Below, piece by piece: positions 25,001 to 36,579 of a stretch of 64,000 nt of DNA. Each line of letters starts with the position of its first letter. Within the stretch, counting starts at the first letter, position 1. The position numbers and the translations under genes were made by a program. Under the pieces are notes generated by a model, which was not told where the DNA came from, did not search any database, and saw only the letters and a program-made list of their open reading frames with translations. Origin of the DNA: Rhytidiadelphus loreus. Its lineage: Eukaryota; Streptophyta; Bryopsida; Hypnales; Hylocomiaceae. The DNA lies in the NCBI GenBank assembly GCA_947034895.1, contig OX344763.1:17515001-17579000 (forward strand). The letters run 5' to 3'.

Positions 25001-27930
25001 AATCAATTGTTTAGCGTTCACGTAAAAGCACAATATTCAAAATTCCTAGGTGTCAATAATATTTGAGCTACTAATAATGTCATGAACCCCTATAAGGTCT
25101 TTGTTAGTATAGATCCATTTTTCAAATCTTGAAGGTGTGATATAAATTGCAATTTTTTCTTTTCTATGATGGAATCTCATTGTGTGTAGAATTTGTTAAT
25201 GTAAGAGTCTAAGTCTGTGATGATTTGAAATTTTTGTTCCATCTTCAAAAGATAGACTAAGTGAAGAAATTAATATCGAATATAAAATATGATTCAAATG
25301 TCTACTTCAGCCTACATTTCATTTTTGAAATAGGATTATATATCAAATAGGGTATTGGAAAATCTCTTGATTTAAAAAAAATAGGAGATATGAATGCAAT
25401 GGTGAATAAAATTGAAGAAGAGAAGAAATTAATTTGTGGATCATGGTACATTAATAGAATTGTGTAAGTTTCAATTTTCATAAATGAAAGAATGGTGACA
25501 AGTTTAGAGAGCAAGCCAAGTTGCATTCTTTGATATCCCAAATAGACTCACATAATTGTTGTGAAGTGTAGGAGGAACAGCAACTTGGCCAGCTACAATT
25601 TCGGACACAGTTTCAGATGTTGGAAATTTAGAAGAGTTGGTACATTGATCTACATTAAAATACCTCCACTTCTAGAATAGCAACAACGAAACACCATAAT
25701 TCAAACAAGCAAATCAAGATAACAAAATCCCAAATTTAATAATTAAAACCATCCTAGTAAGTTCGTTATATTTCTAAGTACCCAGTATTGTGTTTTCAAA
25801 TTATATATCAAGTATTTTTGGATTTAGTTCACAAGAAATATGATAGTTGCAAAATTCTAAATTCTTTTTTTTTCGTTTTAGAATGGTGTGTTATGAGTGG
25901 AAAAATATGTAACTATTTATGAACAGGATTGAGTACCAATTCTTCGCGGTCGCATTTTGTATTCTTTTTATCGCAGACGCTGAAGTGATTATAACATGGT
26001 TGCTTGACCATTAAATGGGATTATACAATACATGGAGGAAATGAAGCTCTAACCCGCTAGTGCCAAGCATTAGTTGGCAGATGGACAATTCAGTGGTGTA
26101 ATATATGCTTTCATTGACCAAATCCCCCAACCTGTTGCTTTATCGGGGTAAGTACCCAAACACTCAAAGTTTGGGATTTTCTTTTTACATAAAAGCTAGT
26201 TATGTAAATCCAATTGTACCGAAAGATGACCAAATGAATTTGATTCTCCAAAGGATCCCTGGAAGTGCAATATCATCTGAATATTGCGAATAATTGAATA
26301 AGTACTTTATAAATCAAAGTGACCACGTTTTGGTCACTAAGGAAGTTAACCCTTTAGTGACCGTGGTTGATTTGGGGGGTGGGCCTAGTTTTTCTAGAAA
26401 CTGAATTTTGTGTCCATTGCAAAGATGCAGTCTTAGATCAAACCGTACAAGGTGTTTCCATAAGGGAGATTCTTCAACCTAACAAAATATGAAACTCATC
26501 CAACGGTACAAATTGCTATAAATGAGGTAGGAGGTTCACAAATCAACCAATTCAAGGCTAAAATTGAAATTTGGGAAGTGAAACATTTTTAAATATTTTG
26601 TAGTAAATTTCCCTCAACAGACAAGTAGAATAGACATCTAACCGAAGTCACTTCCTATTTTTTCAAACTTTGTAAAATTAGTTACAAATTTTTGAAGTTC
26701 ACAAAAAATGGTCATCAAAACAAAAACCCTTCTAAAACGGATACATAGAAATGTACCAGGTCCTCTAAATCATGTTTGCTTCTAGAGCCTTGCTGGAGTT
26801 TGAGTTGCTTTCCTTAATTCTCAAAAATCAACAACTTAAATGACCCTTTACAATTTATGCTACATAAATACCGATGCATAAGTTTATTGTGGACATTTAT
26901 GAGGTTACAAAGCAACCCTTATGCCTTTTGTATTTTTTTTATTTTGGTTGAAGATTTCCCATGTGAATTGGTAAATACCTCGATCTTTTGAAGTACATTT
27001 TAAATGATTGAGTAAGAATAAGTAGGACTCCTAATCCTCTCCAATTAAGCAAATTCTTCCCCCTTCCAGAACTAAGCATAATATACATGTTGTAATCGTT
27101 GATTTAATTTGTAGGGAGTGCACGAGTGCATAGGAGTTGTGAGATTTGAATAAGAGTTAATGTACATATGGCCTATTTTGAGTATGTTGCCAGTCCCTTT
27201 CATGTTTGTCCATCAGTGCCAAGTGCACATGATCCAAATATTTTGGAAGTTCATTTTAGCATTCGAAATCCAATTTTGGAAATGATTGATTATGATTTTC
27301 ATGTTCCTAATTTTTTTCCATGCCCATTCCAAATCTTTATTTTCTAGGATTGAGGATTCATAGAAACGTGCCTCCAATATCCTAGAGCTTGTTTAATATT
27401 GTACAACTTCCTTGAATTTAGGAAAATGGGCTTTTGGGTGAATTGATTGAAAAAACTAGGGTTGATTTAAGGTCGACAATGTGTATTCTAAGAGCACCCC
27501 TCTTCTTCAAACCACCCCTATTTTTAAGTGTAAAATAGAGATGGGGTGATTCTTCAACGGAGCACTGAGCTTTATCAATTGAATTCATCACCTGGAGGAA
27601 AAATTATTTTTGTATTGAAGGAGTGAATCATTGTCTTTGATTTCCTCACATTTCTGTACAAGTTGCAAGTGGACGTATTTTGGGAGACTTATGTCCACGA
27701 GTACGTGCTTATATCTTCCATCTTTGCAAATTTATAAGTAATTAAAAAACGCTTAGAAAAATACGAAACTACTTGTGTTAGGTTGCACATGTATTTCTCT
27801 TTTTGTAAAGAGCTCCCTTTTTTTTTTCCTTTCCACGAAAGCCTATGAAAAAGGCAGAGCCGCCCTTCATTGGTCCCTTCTAAGCTTGCTTTTAAGTCCC
27901 ATTGTTTTAACCCTAAACTGACCATTAAAC
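22049..27930. other. AT-rich, apparently non-coding
   Basis: Nearly 6 kb with no convincing exon or gene on either strand; the longest frames are under 85 codons. It includes dispersed A/T tracts, near-duplicated phrases such as CGGATGAGACATCTTG at about 22921-22998, and a possible diverged MITE at 23213-23808. Confidence 0.5.
23213..23808. mobile_element. Possible diverged MITE
   Basis: The left edge has AGAGTGATTGCAAGAAACAC and the right edge, reverse complemented, AGGGTAGTAAGTTGCAAGAAATAC. They share TTGCAAGAAA with the ends of the 738-bp element at 4173-4910. The inverted ends are imperfect and no target duplication was found. Confidence 0.3.
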
Positions 27931-28265
27931 ATGATTACTTTGGGGCAGCTTCGTGTGGTGTGCGTAGGTTCGTGGGAGGCTCGGGACTGCTTCGGGATGC
28001 GCGTGCAGGCTTGGAGGAGCTTCGTACCAGCTTGGAGGCTCGATGCAGGTTCGGTATTTGGGAGGCTCGGTCGATCGTCTTCTCCGTCGGCCATGGTTTC
28101 GCTGGAGTCTTTTGTTTTCCTCGCGTTCCTCGCTGTTGCTCCGCATTTCGTCAATTGTTGTCGTTGTTACTCCTTTTCGTGTGCGTTCTTTTTGCTGTTT
28201 AGCGTTTTTGTTGTTCCTCCTTCCTCCGTCTTGCTTGTTTGTCATTTCTGTCGTTGGTTTTGTAT
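27931..28265. other. GC-rich flank of element I
   Basis: A pyrimidine-rich, GC-rich stretch that would join 42956 onward if element I were removed. Long open frames run through it on both strands, but they continue into the transposon repeats and show no conserved motif, so I do not call a gene. It may be untranslated leader or promoter of the invaded sequence. Confidence 0.35.
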
Positions 28266-28273
28266 GCTGCGGA
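28266..28273. repeat. Left target duplication of element I (GCTGCGGA)
   Basis: Identical to 42948-42955, immediately outside the two terminal inverted repeats. Confidence 0.92.
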
Positions 28274-28289
28274 CAGGGTTGACGAATTT

Positions 28290-28620
28290 CAACGTCCGGG
28301 GCAAAATCACGTCCATTTTTCCGACATCCGGACGTCTGGACGTCCACATTTTCGGGACGCGCGGACGATGTGGACGGCATCCGTCGGCCGTTCGGACGAC
28401 GCGGATGGGCGGTCGGCGGACGGATCGACGGGTGGACGGGCGGACGGTGGACGTGTCCGCGCGGACAGTGGACGGAAGGCGCGGACGGCGGACATGTCCG
28501 CGCGGACGGCGGACGGAAGGCGCGGTCGGCGGACGCGTCCGCGCGGATGGCGGACGGATGGCGCGGATGGCGAACATGTCCGCGTGGACGACGGACAAAA
28601 GGCGCGGACGGGCGGACATC
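28290..28620. repeat. Left subterminal array of GGACG motifs, element I
   Basis: GGACG occurs at least 15 times between 28360 and 28615, nearly all in the same orientation. From about 28448 the array is a tandem repeat of about 43 bp, four units, each holding a TGTCCGCGCGGACA-like palindrome. The first 100 bp after the terminus recur at 44727 in the foldback element. Subterminal repeats are typical binding sites for hAT transposases, so transposase binding is the natural hypothesis. Confidence 0.85.
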
Positions 28621-28884
28621 CATAAAACTACAGTACATGAAGCCAAATTTGATGCATTATACTATTACATTTTTGTAGGTAATACTTGATCCAGAAAATG
28701 ATGCACACAATGTAATTTCAGTCAATAGTGCTTGACTATTGAAAAACAAAAAAACCTTGATGATATTTTGAACATCATTAAGTTCATGTGCATTACAATG
28801 ATAGGTTCAAAAAATAAATTGCCGTTACATGCTTCCATGTAACAATTCATCATGAACACTTGAATAATGAATTATACATCCCTT

Positions 28885-29814
28885 TCATCCCGAAGGCTGA
28901 TAATCACTATCTCCTTTCACCTCTGCCCCGCTACTATGACCTCTAGTATCCCATTCTGAATCTTCATCTTCATCGTTGTCTGACTTTTCCATATCCTCTG
29001 ATAAAGATTGTACAATTGCCCCTCCTTGTACTTGCTTGGATGCAACTGACCTCGTTGGTCGGCCCTTCCTCTGCTCTTGTTTGGCTCTTAGTATAGACTT
29101 TCCTATGCCTTCTTTAAGGCCATGAATCGGTTTTAATTTCCTCGCTGAAATTGGTTGACATACATCAAGAGGGGTTTTACCAAGACTTTGTCTCTTTGAT
29201 GGGGAAATTGCAAAAGCCTCCATTAATCTTTTATTTCGAGCTTTGTGGGACTCTTTCACCGTTGGTGGTCTTACTTGCGATCCTCCTTGATTGGGTATCT
29301 TTGCTCCAATCATCTGTTGCAATGTTCCATCAGACGATTTGAATGAATCACGTTTTGTTTGGCCAGAACGTTGACCAAACATTGATGCCAATGTCTCGTC
29401 CTTCTCATCATCGCTCCATGATGAATTGAATGGATCTGGATTGACACGAAGGTGCATTCCGGTCGGACTGGTCAAATGTTGTTCAACTTGTTTCCCAAAT
29501 CTTGAGCCTCCGGGACCATTCAAAGTTGTACTACCTCTTGTATGTAGTGCTGATGGACGATCGCTACGTGGTCGTAATTGGAGATCTTGCACAATTTGCT
29601 TCTGGTCTTCGACGTTGTGAACTAGCATTGGGCGATCAAACTCCGTCACACGTGCATCTACATTCGATGGTACTTCCACACATTCAACACTTGTATTATC
29701 CACATTCATGTCAGACTTCACCCCACACTCTCCCATGTCATTGACTTCGGGATTTTCTTCTACAAGTGCCATTGCCATGGGTAGAATCTCGAGAATTGGA
29801 ATCACTTCATCTGT
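28885..29814 (-). pseudogene. C-terminal tail of the element I transposase, beyond a stop codon
   Basis: The transposase frame continues without shift after a TAA at 29815-29817 for 309 more codons, ending GDSDYQPSG at 28885. The tail is hydrophilic, with basic patches (KESHKARNKR, RAKQEQRKGRPTR) and an acidic stretch (SDNDEDEDSEW) near its end. The element II transposase has a comparable acidic tail, and the two complete reading frames have nearly the same length (1095 and 1081 codons, counting stops as residues). So the tail probably belongs to the ancestral protein. It would be translated only by readthrough or if the stop were removed. Confidence 0.6.
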
Positions 29815-32172
29815 TTAGGGGATGTAATCATTGACAAACATTGCCTCATTTTCTTCCACTATTTGCGCATGAGTGTCCTCCGTATTGGCTAGAATCTTTT
29901 CGCTAGTCAACAACCTGGTTCCATCTACAAATTTAGCTATAGAAGGGCCACCTTCATCATATTCACAATTGTCCTCATCCAATGGAAAATTGTAAATGTC
30001 TTCCGCATTTCTATCCTCGTCTTCATTGTTCCGATTTGGGCTCCGGAGCGGTTCATCATCCAAATTGGTGATGTCATCGTTCATAGCATCTTCGTCATCG
30101 AATAGAGGATCACCATCTTCACCATCTTCATCACGCTCGTCCTCCGACATAGAATCTTCTGACTCCACATTCTTGGTGTACCACTTCTTCTCATCATTTT
30201 CCTTTGATGCACAAAGGACTTTGGAATTGGTGTACACATACACCAAATCTTGGGCTCTCTGTGGCTTCAACTTGTTTCGAAATTTATTGTGAACAAATGA
30301 ATAGCTACTCCAATTTCGTTCACATGAAGACGAAGATACCGGTTGGGCCAAAATCCTCTTAGCAATTGGAGCAATGAGCTTCCCACATGCACCTTCAAAA
30401 TCCCACCAAGCGTGCGCCGACAATTGTTGCTCGTCCGGGTTCAACATGTTGTGAAATGGAGGTTCCCTGTGGCGGAAGGCTACAAATTCTTTCACGACCG
30501 AGGCGTACTCCCCTTGTTTGCAAATTTTCATTAGAACACGCTTGCATGCATCCATTGCATCTTGGTCGTCGGCTAGCTCTTGGTCTTCAAGAAGGTAGGG
30601 GTTCAACAAAGCTCCTGCATAATGTAGATCGGTCTCCACCAATTCCCGTCGGGCATAATACGGTTGCACTAGTGGAATGGCAAGGTCTGAGGATAAACGA
30701 AAAGGCGGTTTATCTAAAGAGAGGACATGTTTATCTAGTTTCCTCATTATGTGCAGCACCTTGCCCATGCATGGCCTCTTTGCATCCAAGTCACGTAGAC
30801 CATTTACAACGGGAGCCGACAAGTCCTTGAAATTCTGACAACGGCGCCAAAAATGCTCGCTCAAAATTATCTTCTTCACCATCCGACATTCATTGCGGGA
30901 TTTGGAGTTCCGCCCAAACTTCCTTGCGTATTCATCCCATTGCGGGTCCGTCACTATTTGTTGCAACTTCCCATTGACCTTCAACATGCGTCCAATCATG
31001 TTGTAATTAGAGGCAAACCTTGTTTCCACCGCCATCAACAAATTATATTCCGGTGAGTACTTCCGAAATATTGCAAGTGGCATGTGCCGCTTCTTGAAGA
31101 ATTTCACCACGATACGGGCATTTTCCACGACCTCTTCAATCCATTGTTCATTCCCCCAATCTTTCAGCAACAAATTGAGGGCGTGCACCACACAACCTTG
31201 AAAAAAAATGTGGGGATATTTACTAGATATCAAATTCCATGCTGTAGGGTTCACTGACGCATTATCTGTACTCACCTGCACCACATTGTTGGGGCCTACT
31301 TGTTCTATGAAGCTCTCAAGTATGCCAGCCAAGTATGTTGCATTTTTTTCGTGCCCTGTCGTATCCACCGCTCCCAAGAATTGCTCACCCGCAGAAGACA
31401 CGAGCATGGCATTTATCAACGGCCGATTCGTAACCGACGTCCATCCATCAATGGACAATGTTGCTCCAAACTTCCTAATGTTGTGTTCGGTCCGCTTTCG
31501 GAGATTGACCTCAATGTCTGCCTTTGCTTGGTCAAGCAATTTATGGCGTAAGTCGTGATAAGACGGTGGGATATAAGGCCGTTGAAACTCAGCGATTCGC
31601 TTCACCGCTTCTTTGAATGCTGGGTTCCTCGCAACAACAAATGGTATGTTTGCAGCATAAAAGAAATTGGCCCACACCGCATTCAACTTGCGTTTATTTG
31701 CTTCTTCAAATCCATTCACCAGACTACTTTGCTTTTGACTAATCAGAGGCCTACTGCTTGATCCCCGTGGAGTACCACGCTCACTTGATCTTTGTGTACT
31801 GAGGTTCACTTCAGAAGACAATGGATCCAAATCCTCCGGTGCAGTGCATGAGTCGGAATGTGTAGACCGTGCCATGTTTCTTCCATTTGAATTATCGCAT
31901 TCCCGCATAGCCATAGGTGTGCCACTACCATCCACATTGTTCAGAGACGATCTTCGTGGGATCGCCCCTTGGCAACCCAAAAATAAAGCTCGAACTTGAG
32001 ATGTCATTTTTGCGCAAAGGCTAATTCCTTTGTCACGAGCCCCCGATGTGCCTTGGTATCCTAAGTGGCTAAACAACCGGCTTACTTTCTTGGCAAACAC
32101 CAAGTTGCAAAACCGGCATTGCACTTTACCAACCTCCGGGAAGCCATACCAAGAAGACCAATCCTTGCTCAT
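29815..32172 (-). CDS. hAT transposase of element I (BED-type finger, DUF659, hAT dimerisation)
   Basis: The ATG at 32172 (MSKDWSSWYGFPEVG) is preferred over the upstream non-ATG opening. An N-terminal BED-like finger (QCRFCNLVF…SRLFSHLG) spans roughly residues 15-45. The DUF659/RNase H-like core begins near residue 240 with LSIDGWTSVTNRPL, then VSTDNAS and CVVHALNLLLKDW. The C-terminal hAT block SSSSCERNWSSYSFVHNK lies near residue 620, supplying the expected glutamate. Cut-and-paste transposition of element I and its deletion copies is the presumed job. The frame ends at a TAA (29815-29817) after 785 residues, but open reading continues to 28885. All core motifs lie before that stop, so a working enzyme is possible. 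The gene starts 320 bp downstream of a 42-bp repeat array. Confidence 0.88.
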   Translation of the reverse strand: MSKDWSSWYGFPEVGKVQCRFCNLVFAKKVSRLFSHLGYQGTSGARDKGISLCAKMTSQVRALFLGCQGAIPRRSSLNNVDGSGTPMAMRECDNSNGRNMARSTHSDSCTAPEDLDPLSSEVNLSTQRSSERGTPRGSSSRPLISQKQSSLVNGFEEANKRKLNAVWANFFYAANIPFVVARNPAFKEAVKRIAEFQRPYIPPSYHDLRHKLLDQAKADIEVNLRKRTEHNIRKFGATLSIDGWTSVTNRPLINAMLVSSAGEQFLGAVDTTGHEKNATYLAGILESFIEQVGPNNVVQVSTDNASVNPTAWNLISSKYPHIFFQGCVVHALNLLLKDWGNEQWIEEVVENARIVVKFFKKRHMPLAIFRKYSPEYNLLMAVETRFASNYNMIGRMLKVNGKLQQIVTDPQWDEYARKFGRNSKSRNECRMVKKIILSEHFWRRCQNFKDLSAPVVNGLRDLDAKRPCMGKVLHIMRKLDKHVLSLDKPPFRLSSDLAIPLVQPYYARRELVETDLHYAGALLNPYLLEDQELADDQDAMDACKRVLMKICKQGEYASVVKEFVAFRHREPPFHNMLNPDEQQLSAHAWWDFEGACGKLIAPIAKRILAQPVSSSSCERNWSSYSFVHNKFRNKLKPQRAQDLVYVYTNSKVLCASKENDEKKWYTKNVESEDSMSEDERDEDGEDGDPLFDDEDAMNDDITNLDDEPLRSPNRNNEDEDRNAEDIYNFPLDEDNCEYDEGGPSIAKFVDGTRLLTSEKILANTEDTHAQIVEENEAMFVNDYIP

Positions 32173-32489
32173 AGTGATCACCTCCAATTCCGTAAATTGG
32201 ATTCAAATTAAAAATGTAACCGTTGGATAAGATTTGTAAAAAATATTAGAAACAATGTGTGAATGAAGCCTTGGAAACCAAAGCCCCCCTGTCCACTGAA
32301 CTATGCATTACCAAGCAAGGGACACAAAATAAATTGCAGCTCCTAGCCCTTCGAAATCTTAGCGTTCAGTTTCTCAGGAGTGCTTGTTAGTCTGAAATTC
32401 TAAGAACTTATAGATTTCAGATCAGGCCCATTCCTCATGACCGTTGAGCAGCAAAAACTAAAACATTTCTAAAGCCCCAACGGTTCCGA

Positions 32490-32695
32490 GAACAAAAATG
32501 CGGACGGCAGCGACGGAAGTGCGGACGGCGACCTGCGACAAGCGGACGGCAGCGTCGGAAGCGCGGACGGCGACCTGCAACAGGCGGACGGCAGCATCGG
32601 AATCGCAGACGGCGACCTCCGACAGGCGGACGGCAGCGGCGGAATCGCAGACGGCGAGCTCCGACAGGCGGACGGCAGCGTCGAAATTGTAGGCG
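32490..32695. promoter_or_regulatory. Tandem 42-bp array upstream of the transposase gene
   Basis: About 4.5 tandem units of 42 bp, each made of two 21-bp halves that begin GCGGACGGC (…AGCGTCGGAA… and …GACCTGCGACA…). It lies about 320 bp before the transposase ATG and between two minus-strand genes, so it may also lie beyond the 3' end of the RING gene at 33059. The spacing of 21 bp equals two DNA turns, which would place copies of a bound protein on one face of the helix. Regulatory function is inferred. Confidence 0.7.
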
Positions 32696-33058
32696 AGTAG
32701 TGGACTAGCAGACGGCTGGTGGATTTTGACTAATTCATTAATTCTACAAGTTTTAATTTTAGGGACTTAGTTTAGAGATGCGTGATATTTTAGGAATACA
32801 GAAATTAATGAGATAAAATTATGTTGAGAGATAGGCATGTCCAAAATCATACTTGACAAAAAAGTATCGCATAAAATATCAAAAACTTAGGAGAGTAAAT
32901 TCAAAAACATTTGAGCAACCCACATATTTTTATATTAATGAAAAGCAACTCATAGCATACTATGAGTGTTGTGAATTAATAGTATTGAATCCTCTCGAGA
33001 TTCAAAATTAACAACACTCCATAATGTCATATCGAAATACAAATAAGGTATAACTATC
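32696..33058. other. AT-rich spacer
   Basis: No gene seen; lies between the array and the 3' end of the RING gene. Confidence 0.5.
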
Positions 33059-33760
33059 CTATATATTATCCGTGCTACCTCCCTCAGAAAGACGCGACGA
33101 ACCCTCTTTATCCTTCAGCCTTGCACTTGCACGGCGTGTTTGAGGACCAAGACTGCCCTCACTCATAGGCCCCCTGGACGCAGCTTCCATGTCTACTGCG
33201 AAAAAGTGTCGTTTCGTATCCGGAGAGTAGTCATCCTCGTCTTCAATCCTCCGTTTATTCTTCCGTTTTGGAGTCAAATCCACGTCTTCTGCCTTCAACG
33301 CTCTCAAAGCAGCATCCACTTTATCTACCAAAAAGTTGACCACGTCATCATCATTTTTCATGGAAAACCACTTTGGTTCTTCTCCCCCCACTAAAAATGC
33401 CCTCCAATGCATTATGATTTCGCCCATCCTCTTATCAAATGCCCCCGCCACCTCCACCATTGAATTTTCTGTGCTTGATTGCCCATCTAGTTCCACAAAG
33501 GCACGAACTTGTGCAGTTTCCTCCAACTTTGATAAAAACAAGGCCCTCCCTAGCAAAGTGTGATTGTAATCCCCGTATTGCTCATTAAACTCTTGTGTAG
33601 GCTCCACCTCTATCCAATTGCCATCTAGTCCTTTCTTCACTTCCTTTTCGGGAAATCGAAAGAATTTGTGGTGTTGCATGCTCCAATGGCCCCCCATACT
33701 ACGACAAAACACTTCTCGATCCTCCTCGTTGACAATACCTCTAGATCGCAACTCCACCTC
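33059..33760 (-). pseudogene. C-terminal part of the RING protein, beyond a stop codon
   Basis: After TGA at 33761-33763 the same frame runs another 233 codons: EVELRSRGIVNEEDREVF…, a helical middle, then a basic nuclear-signal-like TPKRKNKRR followed by an acidic and basic tail ending SEGGSTDNI. Composition matches the upstream protein, and there is no new start signal. The TGA before GAG is explicable as a CGA-to-TGA change. The part is most likely the original C terminus. Confidence 0.6.
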
Positions 33761-36346
33761 TCAATCATGGGTCATCCACACCAAGGAATCTATCGGCACC
33801 TCCGATGATTCGTATAGCCCATGTGTAGAATTTACCGAATCCCACGTTAGACTTTTTCCCCAATGCGCATAATTTTGAAATTTGAATGGCACTTGGTCTA
33901 ACGGAAGGGTCCATCGATTGTATTCATGGCCGGGGGGCATAGCTTCCGAGATCCCGAGCATTTCGTAGAACCTAGGAGGCAAGGGAGAACGACACTCGGG
34001 GCACACCGAACGAATAAGGGATGCTCTCACGATGCATGTGACGTGGAAAGTGTGGGGACATTGGCCCATGGTGAGGGCTCCCTCGGGCCCAAAATGAACT
34101 CGACAAAGGCTACAATGACCCTCCAATATTAAGGCTGAAGGATCACAAGCATGCACCATTGTCTTGTCATTCTTCTTGATGTGTGCCGAAAGCGTGGGAT
34201 AAGGGACCCAACCTTCTTCTAGTTCCAAGGCCCAATTAATGGAGGCCACCTCTTCCTTCTTTGTGTGGTTCAAACGCTCGAACATTGCATCCATGTCTCC
34301 CCAATATGTGATTTCGGTAGACCCCGTTGGCACAAAGGCAAACATTTTCTTCAAACGCCAAAGAGAGGACTCCACGCTATCGCATTCTTCATCCGACTTC
34401 ATTGCCAATTTGAGTAGCCCTTTCATTGCTTGTGATATTACAGACGGTTTGTCTTCGAGTTTTTGCACCCATGCCAACCATCGAGAGTCCAAAGTGCCCT
34501 TCGGCATACATTCATCCAATTGCACTATCCGTTGCAATCGTTTCAACTCGGCCTCCAAACGCGTGTTTTCTTCGGTGACCTCGTTCAATTTTTGCTTCAA
34601 TTCTTTGACCTCATTGCTTTCCGTTTGCATGGAAGCATCATGGAATGTGGAATTAGTATTACCGATGGGGGTCAAATACAACAAATCCGGATTGTTGTTT
34701 TCCTCAATGCCATCTAGTCTGTCCTCCACTTTCTCCTTTCCCTTCTCAACAACCACCTCACCTTCTCGGATTTTCTTCTTCAACGCTACAATTTCGTACT
34801 CCAAGTCTTCAATAAACTTCCTTTGAAAAAGCAATGTATTATGGCGACGATCTGATTGAGCCTCCAATGTCTCTAGCTTCTCTTTCAATTTCGAAGCATC
34901 CGCCGCCAACTTGAGATTCTCAACATCTATACCCTTATACTTCTTGATCTCCTCTTGGTATTCACTCAAAACCTTCAAATCTGTAACACGCTCGTCGAGA
35001 AATGGTGTCATAGATTGGCTGAACTTCACGAAGTCCAAGGCACCACTCAACAATTCAGGCGCTAATTTGGAAAAATCCGTTGCAACTTCTTGCAGCCTTG
35101 GAGCGACTTCTGCTACAAATTGATCCGTAACCGCCAATTTTGATGCGGTCAAAACAAAATCAGCCCATTGACTCTTGGAAGGCTCATCTTGGGTTTCCGC
35201 GCCTCCGTTACTCGTGCCATCCTCGTTGGTGTGCTCCATGTTCTTTAAACGTTCTTCGTGTGACCGCCACAAATGTGAACCTTTACACAAAGATTCTAAT
35301 AATGCAACCGAGGGCATCCGACGAACAGTTTGCCATTTTGATGTCCTCAATGATGACAAATGTGGATACTTGGAATCGATAAATCCGCCAAGAATGGTCT
35401 CATTTGGCAGCACGCCATCCGATTGTTCTCCATGATGAGGTGAAGGATGCACCTCAACTCCTAGATTCAATGTCGGGCTCGATGTCTTTGGCAAACTTTG
35501 CTTCGAAGTACTTGCCAAATGATTTAAAGCATTGCTGTCTATAAGATTCTGAATGGCAATTCCCGCATTAGCAACTTCTCCCTCAATGACATCATCATGA
35601 CGTTCATGTGGTGCGGATGGGACCACGTGCTCCACCATTGTTGTTCCATTTGGTGTGCATATCAAATCCGTTGGAGGAGTTAAAAATATGTCTCCCTCCA
35701 CATGCTCGCCTTTGAAATCTTGTATTGCCGTACGGTTTTGTGTTGAAGCCAATTGCATTGCCGAACTTGTGACCTCCATGTCCTTGGTCATAGTCATTGT
35801 CATTGGTTTGACCTCTCTTTTGGATTTAAATGCCTCACTTGGCCCTGCTTGTGGATTGTACAAATCCGGAATATCTTTCCGATTACATTCAAGTACACGT
35901 GGAGCGTTCGCTGTCGTTGGAAACGTGCTCCAATCCACCTTGCGTGCCAATATCAATTCTGCATACACCATAGAAGCCAAGCTGTAGTTTATATACCCCT
36001 TGGACATTGCTTTATCCCCGAAGAGGGCCCGCCAAACTTCATGCGCTTGGTGAATGAAGTGCGCATTGTTGCAATTCCCTAGTTTGCAACAAAAAACACG
36101 AGTATGCATGATGTGGGCCTCCCTAGGCCACAACTTGTCGATGTGGTACATCTTCACATATTTCTTGCACATTTTGGAGGACCAATATTCCGCTTCCTCC
36201 GCTTCCCAACCACCCTCTGCTTTGATGTTGGGATCATCTAAAATCTCATAGTGGAGCTCATGGGCGGTTCCCTTTGGTTTAGGCCTCCTACTATTGTCAC
36301 CTCCGCCGGTCAACCCACCACTACCTTCAACGCCTTGACCACTCAT
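33761..36346 (-). CDS. RING-finger coiled-coil accessory protein of element I
   Basis: The ATG at 36346 (MSGQGVEGSGGLTGGG) is chosen because upstream frame lacks ATG. Residues about 40-140 form the CKKY domain (GWEAEEAEYWSSKMCKKYVKM, FCCKLGNCNNAHFIHQ, SMVYAELILARKVDW), homologous to the small gene at 41283-42391. The middle is disordered. Residues about 480-650 are rich in K, E and L with heptad character and likely form coiled coil. Near residue 745 lies a RING-H2-like finger: CSLC, then CPHTFHVTC, then CPEC. RING fingers often act as E3 ubiquitin ligases, which would suit control of transposase or host factors, but partner and role are unknown. The frame meets TGA at 33761 and continues beyond. 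A motif array and TATA-like sequence lie upstream at 36580-36850. Confidence 0.8.
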   Translation of the reverse strand: MSGQGVEGSGGLTGGGDNSRRPKPKGTAHELHYEILDDPNIKAEGGWEAEEAEYWSSKMCKKYVKMYHIDKLWPREAHIMHTRVFCCKLGNCNNAHFIHQAHEVWRALFGDKAMSKGYINYSLASMVYAELILARKVDWSTFPTTANAPRVLECNRKDIPDLYNPQAGPSEAFKSKREVKPMTMTMTKDMEVTSSAMQLASTQNRTAIQDFKGEHVEGDIFLTPPTDLICTPNGTTMVEHVVPSAPHERHDDVIEGEVANAGIAIQNLIDSNALNHLASTSKQSLPKTSSPTLNLGVEVHPSPHHGEQSDGVLPNETILGGFIDSKYPHLSSLRTSKWQTVRRMPSVALLESLCKGSHLWRSHEERLKNMEHTNEDGTSNGGAETQDEPSKSQWADFVLTASKLAVTDQFVAEVAPRLQEVATDFSKLAPELLSGALDFVKFSQSMTPFLDERVTDLKVLSEYQEEIKKYKGIDVENLKLAADASKLKEKLETLEAQSDRRHNTLLFQRKFIEDLEYEIVALKKKIREGEVVVEKGKEKVEDRLDGIEENNNPDLLYLTPIGNTNSTFHDASMQTESNEVKELKQKLNEVTEENTRLEAELKRLQRIVQLDECMPKGTLDSRWLAWVQKLEDKPSVISQAMKGLLKLAMKSDEECDSVESSLWRLKKMFAFVPTGSTEITYWGDMDAMFERLNHTKKEEVASINWALELEEGWVPYPTLSAHIKKNDKTMVHACDPSALILEGHCSLCRVHFGPEGALTMGQCPHTFHVTCIVRASLIRSVCPECRSPLPPRFYEMLGISEAMPPGHEYNRWTLPLDQVPFKFQNYAHWGKSLTWDSVNSTHGLYESSEVPIDSLVWMTHD

Positions 36347-36579
36347 GGTTGTTAACTTGAACTTGTTCCCAATTGAATTTAAATAGTCACCAAAAGTATG
36401 TGTCTTCAATCCACCCAAGTTTCAATGAATGTTTGTATGTGAACCAATAATGACAGATGAATGACCCCACCTCTCCACCATGTAGGAGCAACTGGCACAA
36501 TGAAGCAATAGTAGCACATCCAACACGGTTGTGAGTCCTAGGAAGGAGAGGGAAGTGAGAAAAAACAAGAAGGTCGTCC

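Noticed and set aside
27931..28689. Long overlapping open frames on both strands (up to about 250 codons)
   Set aside because: They run through the CpG-rich motif array, which is poor in stop codons in all frames, cross the transposon border and have no conserved motif.
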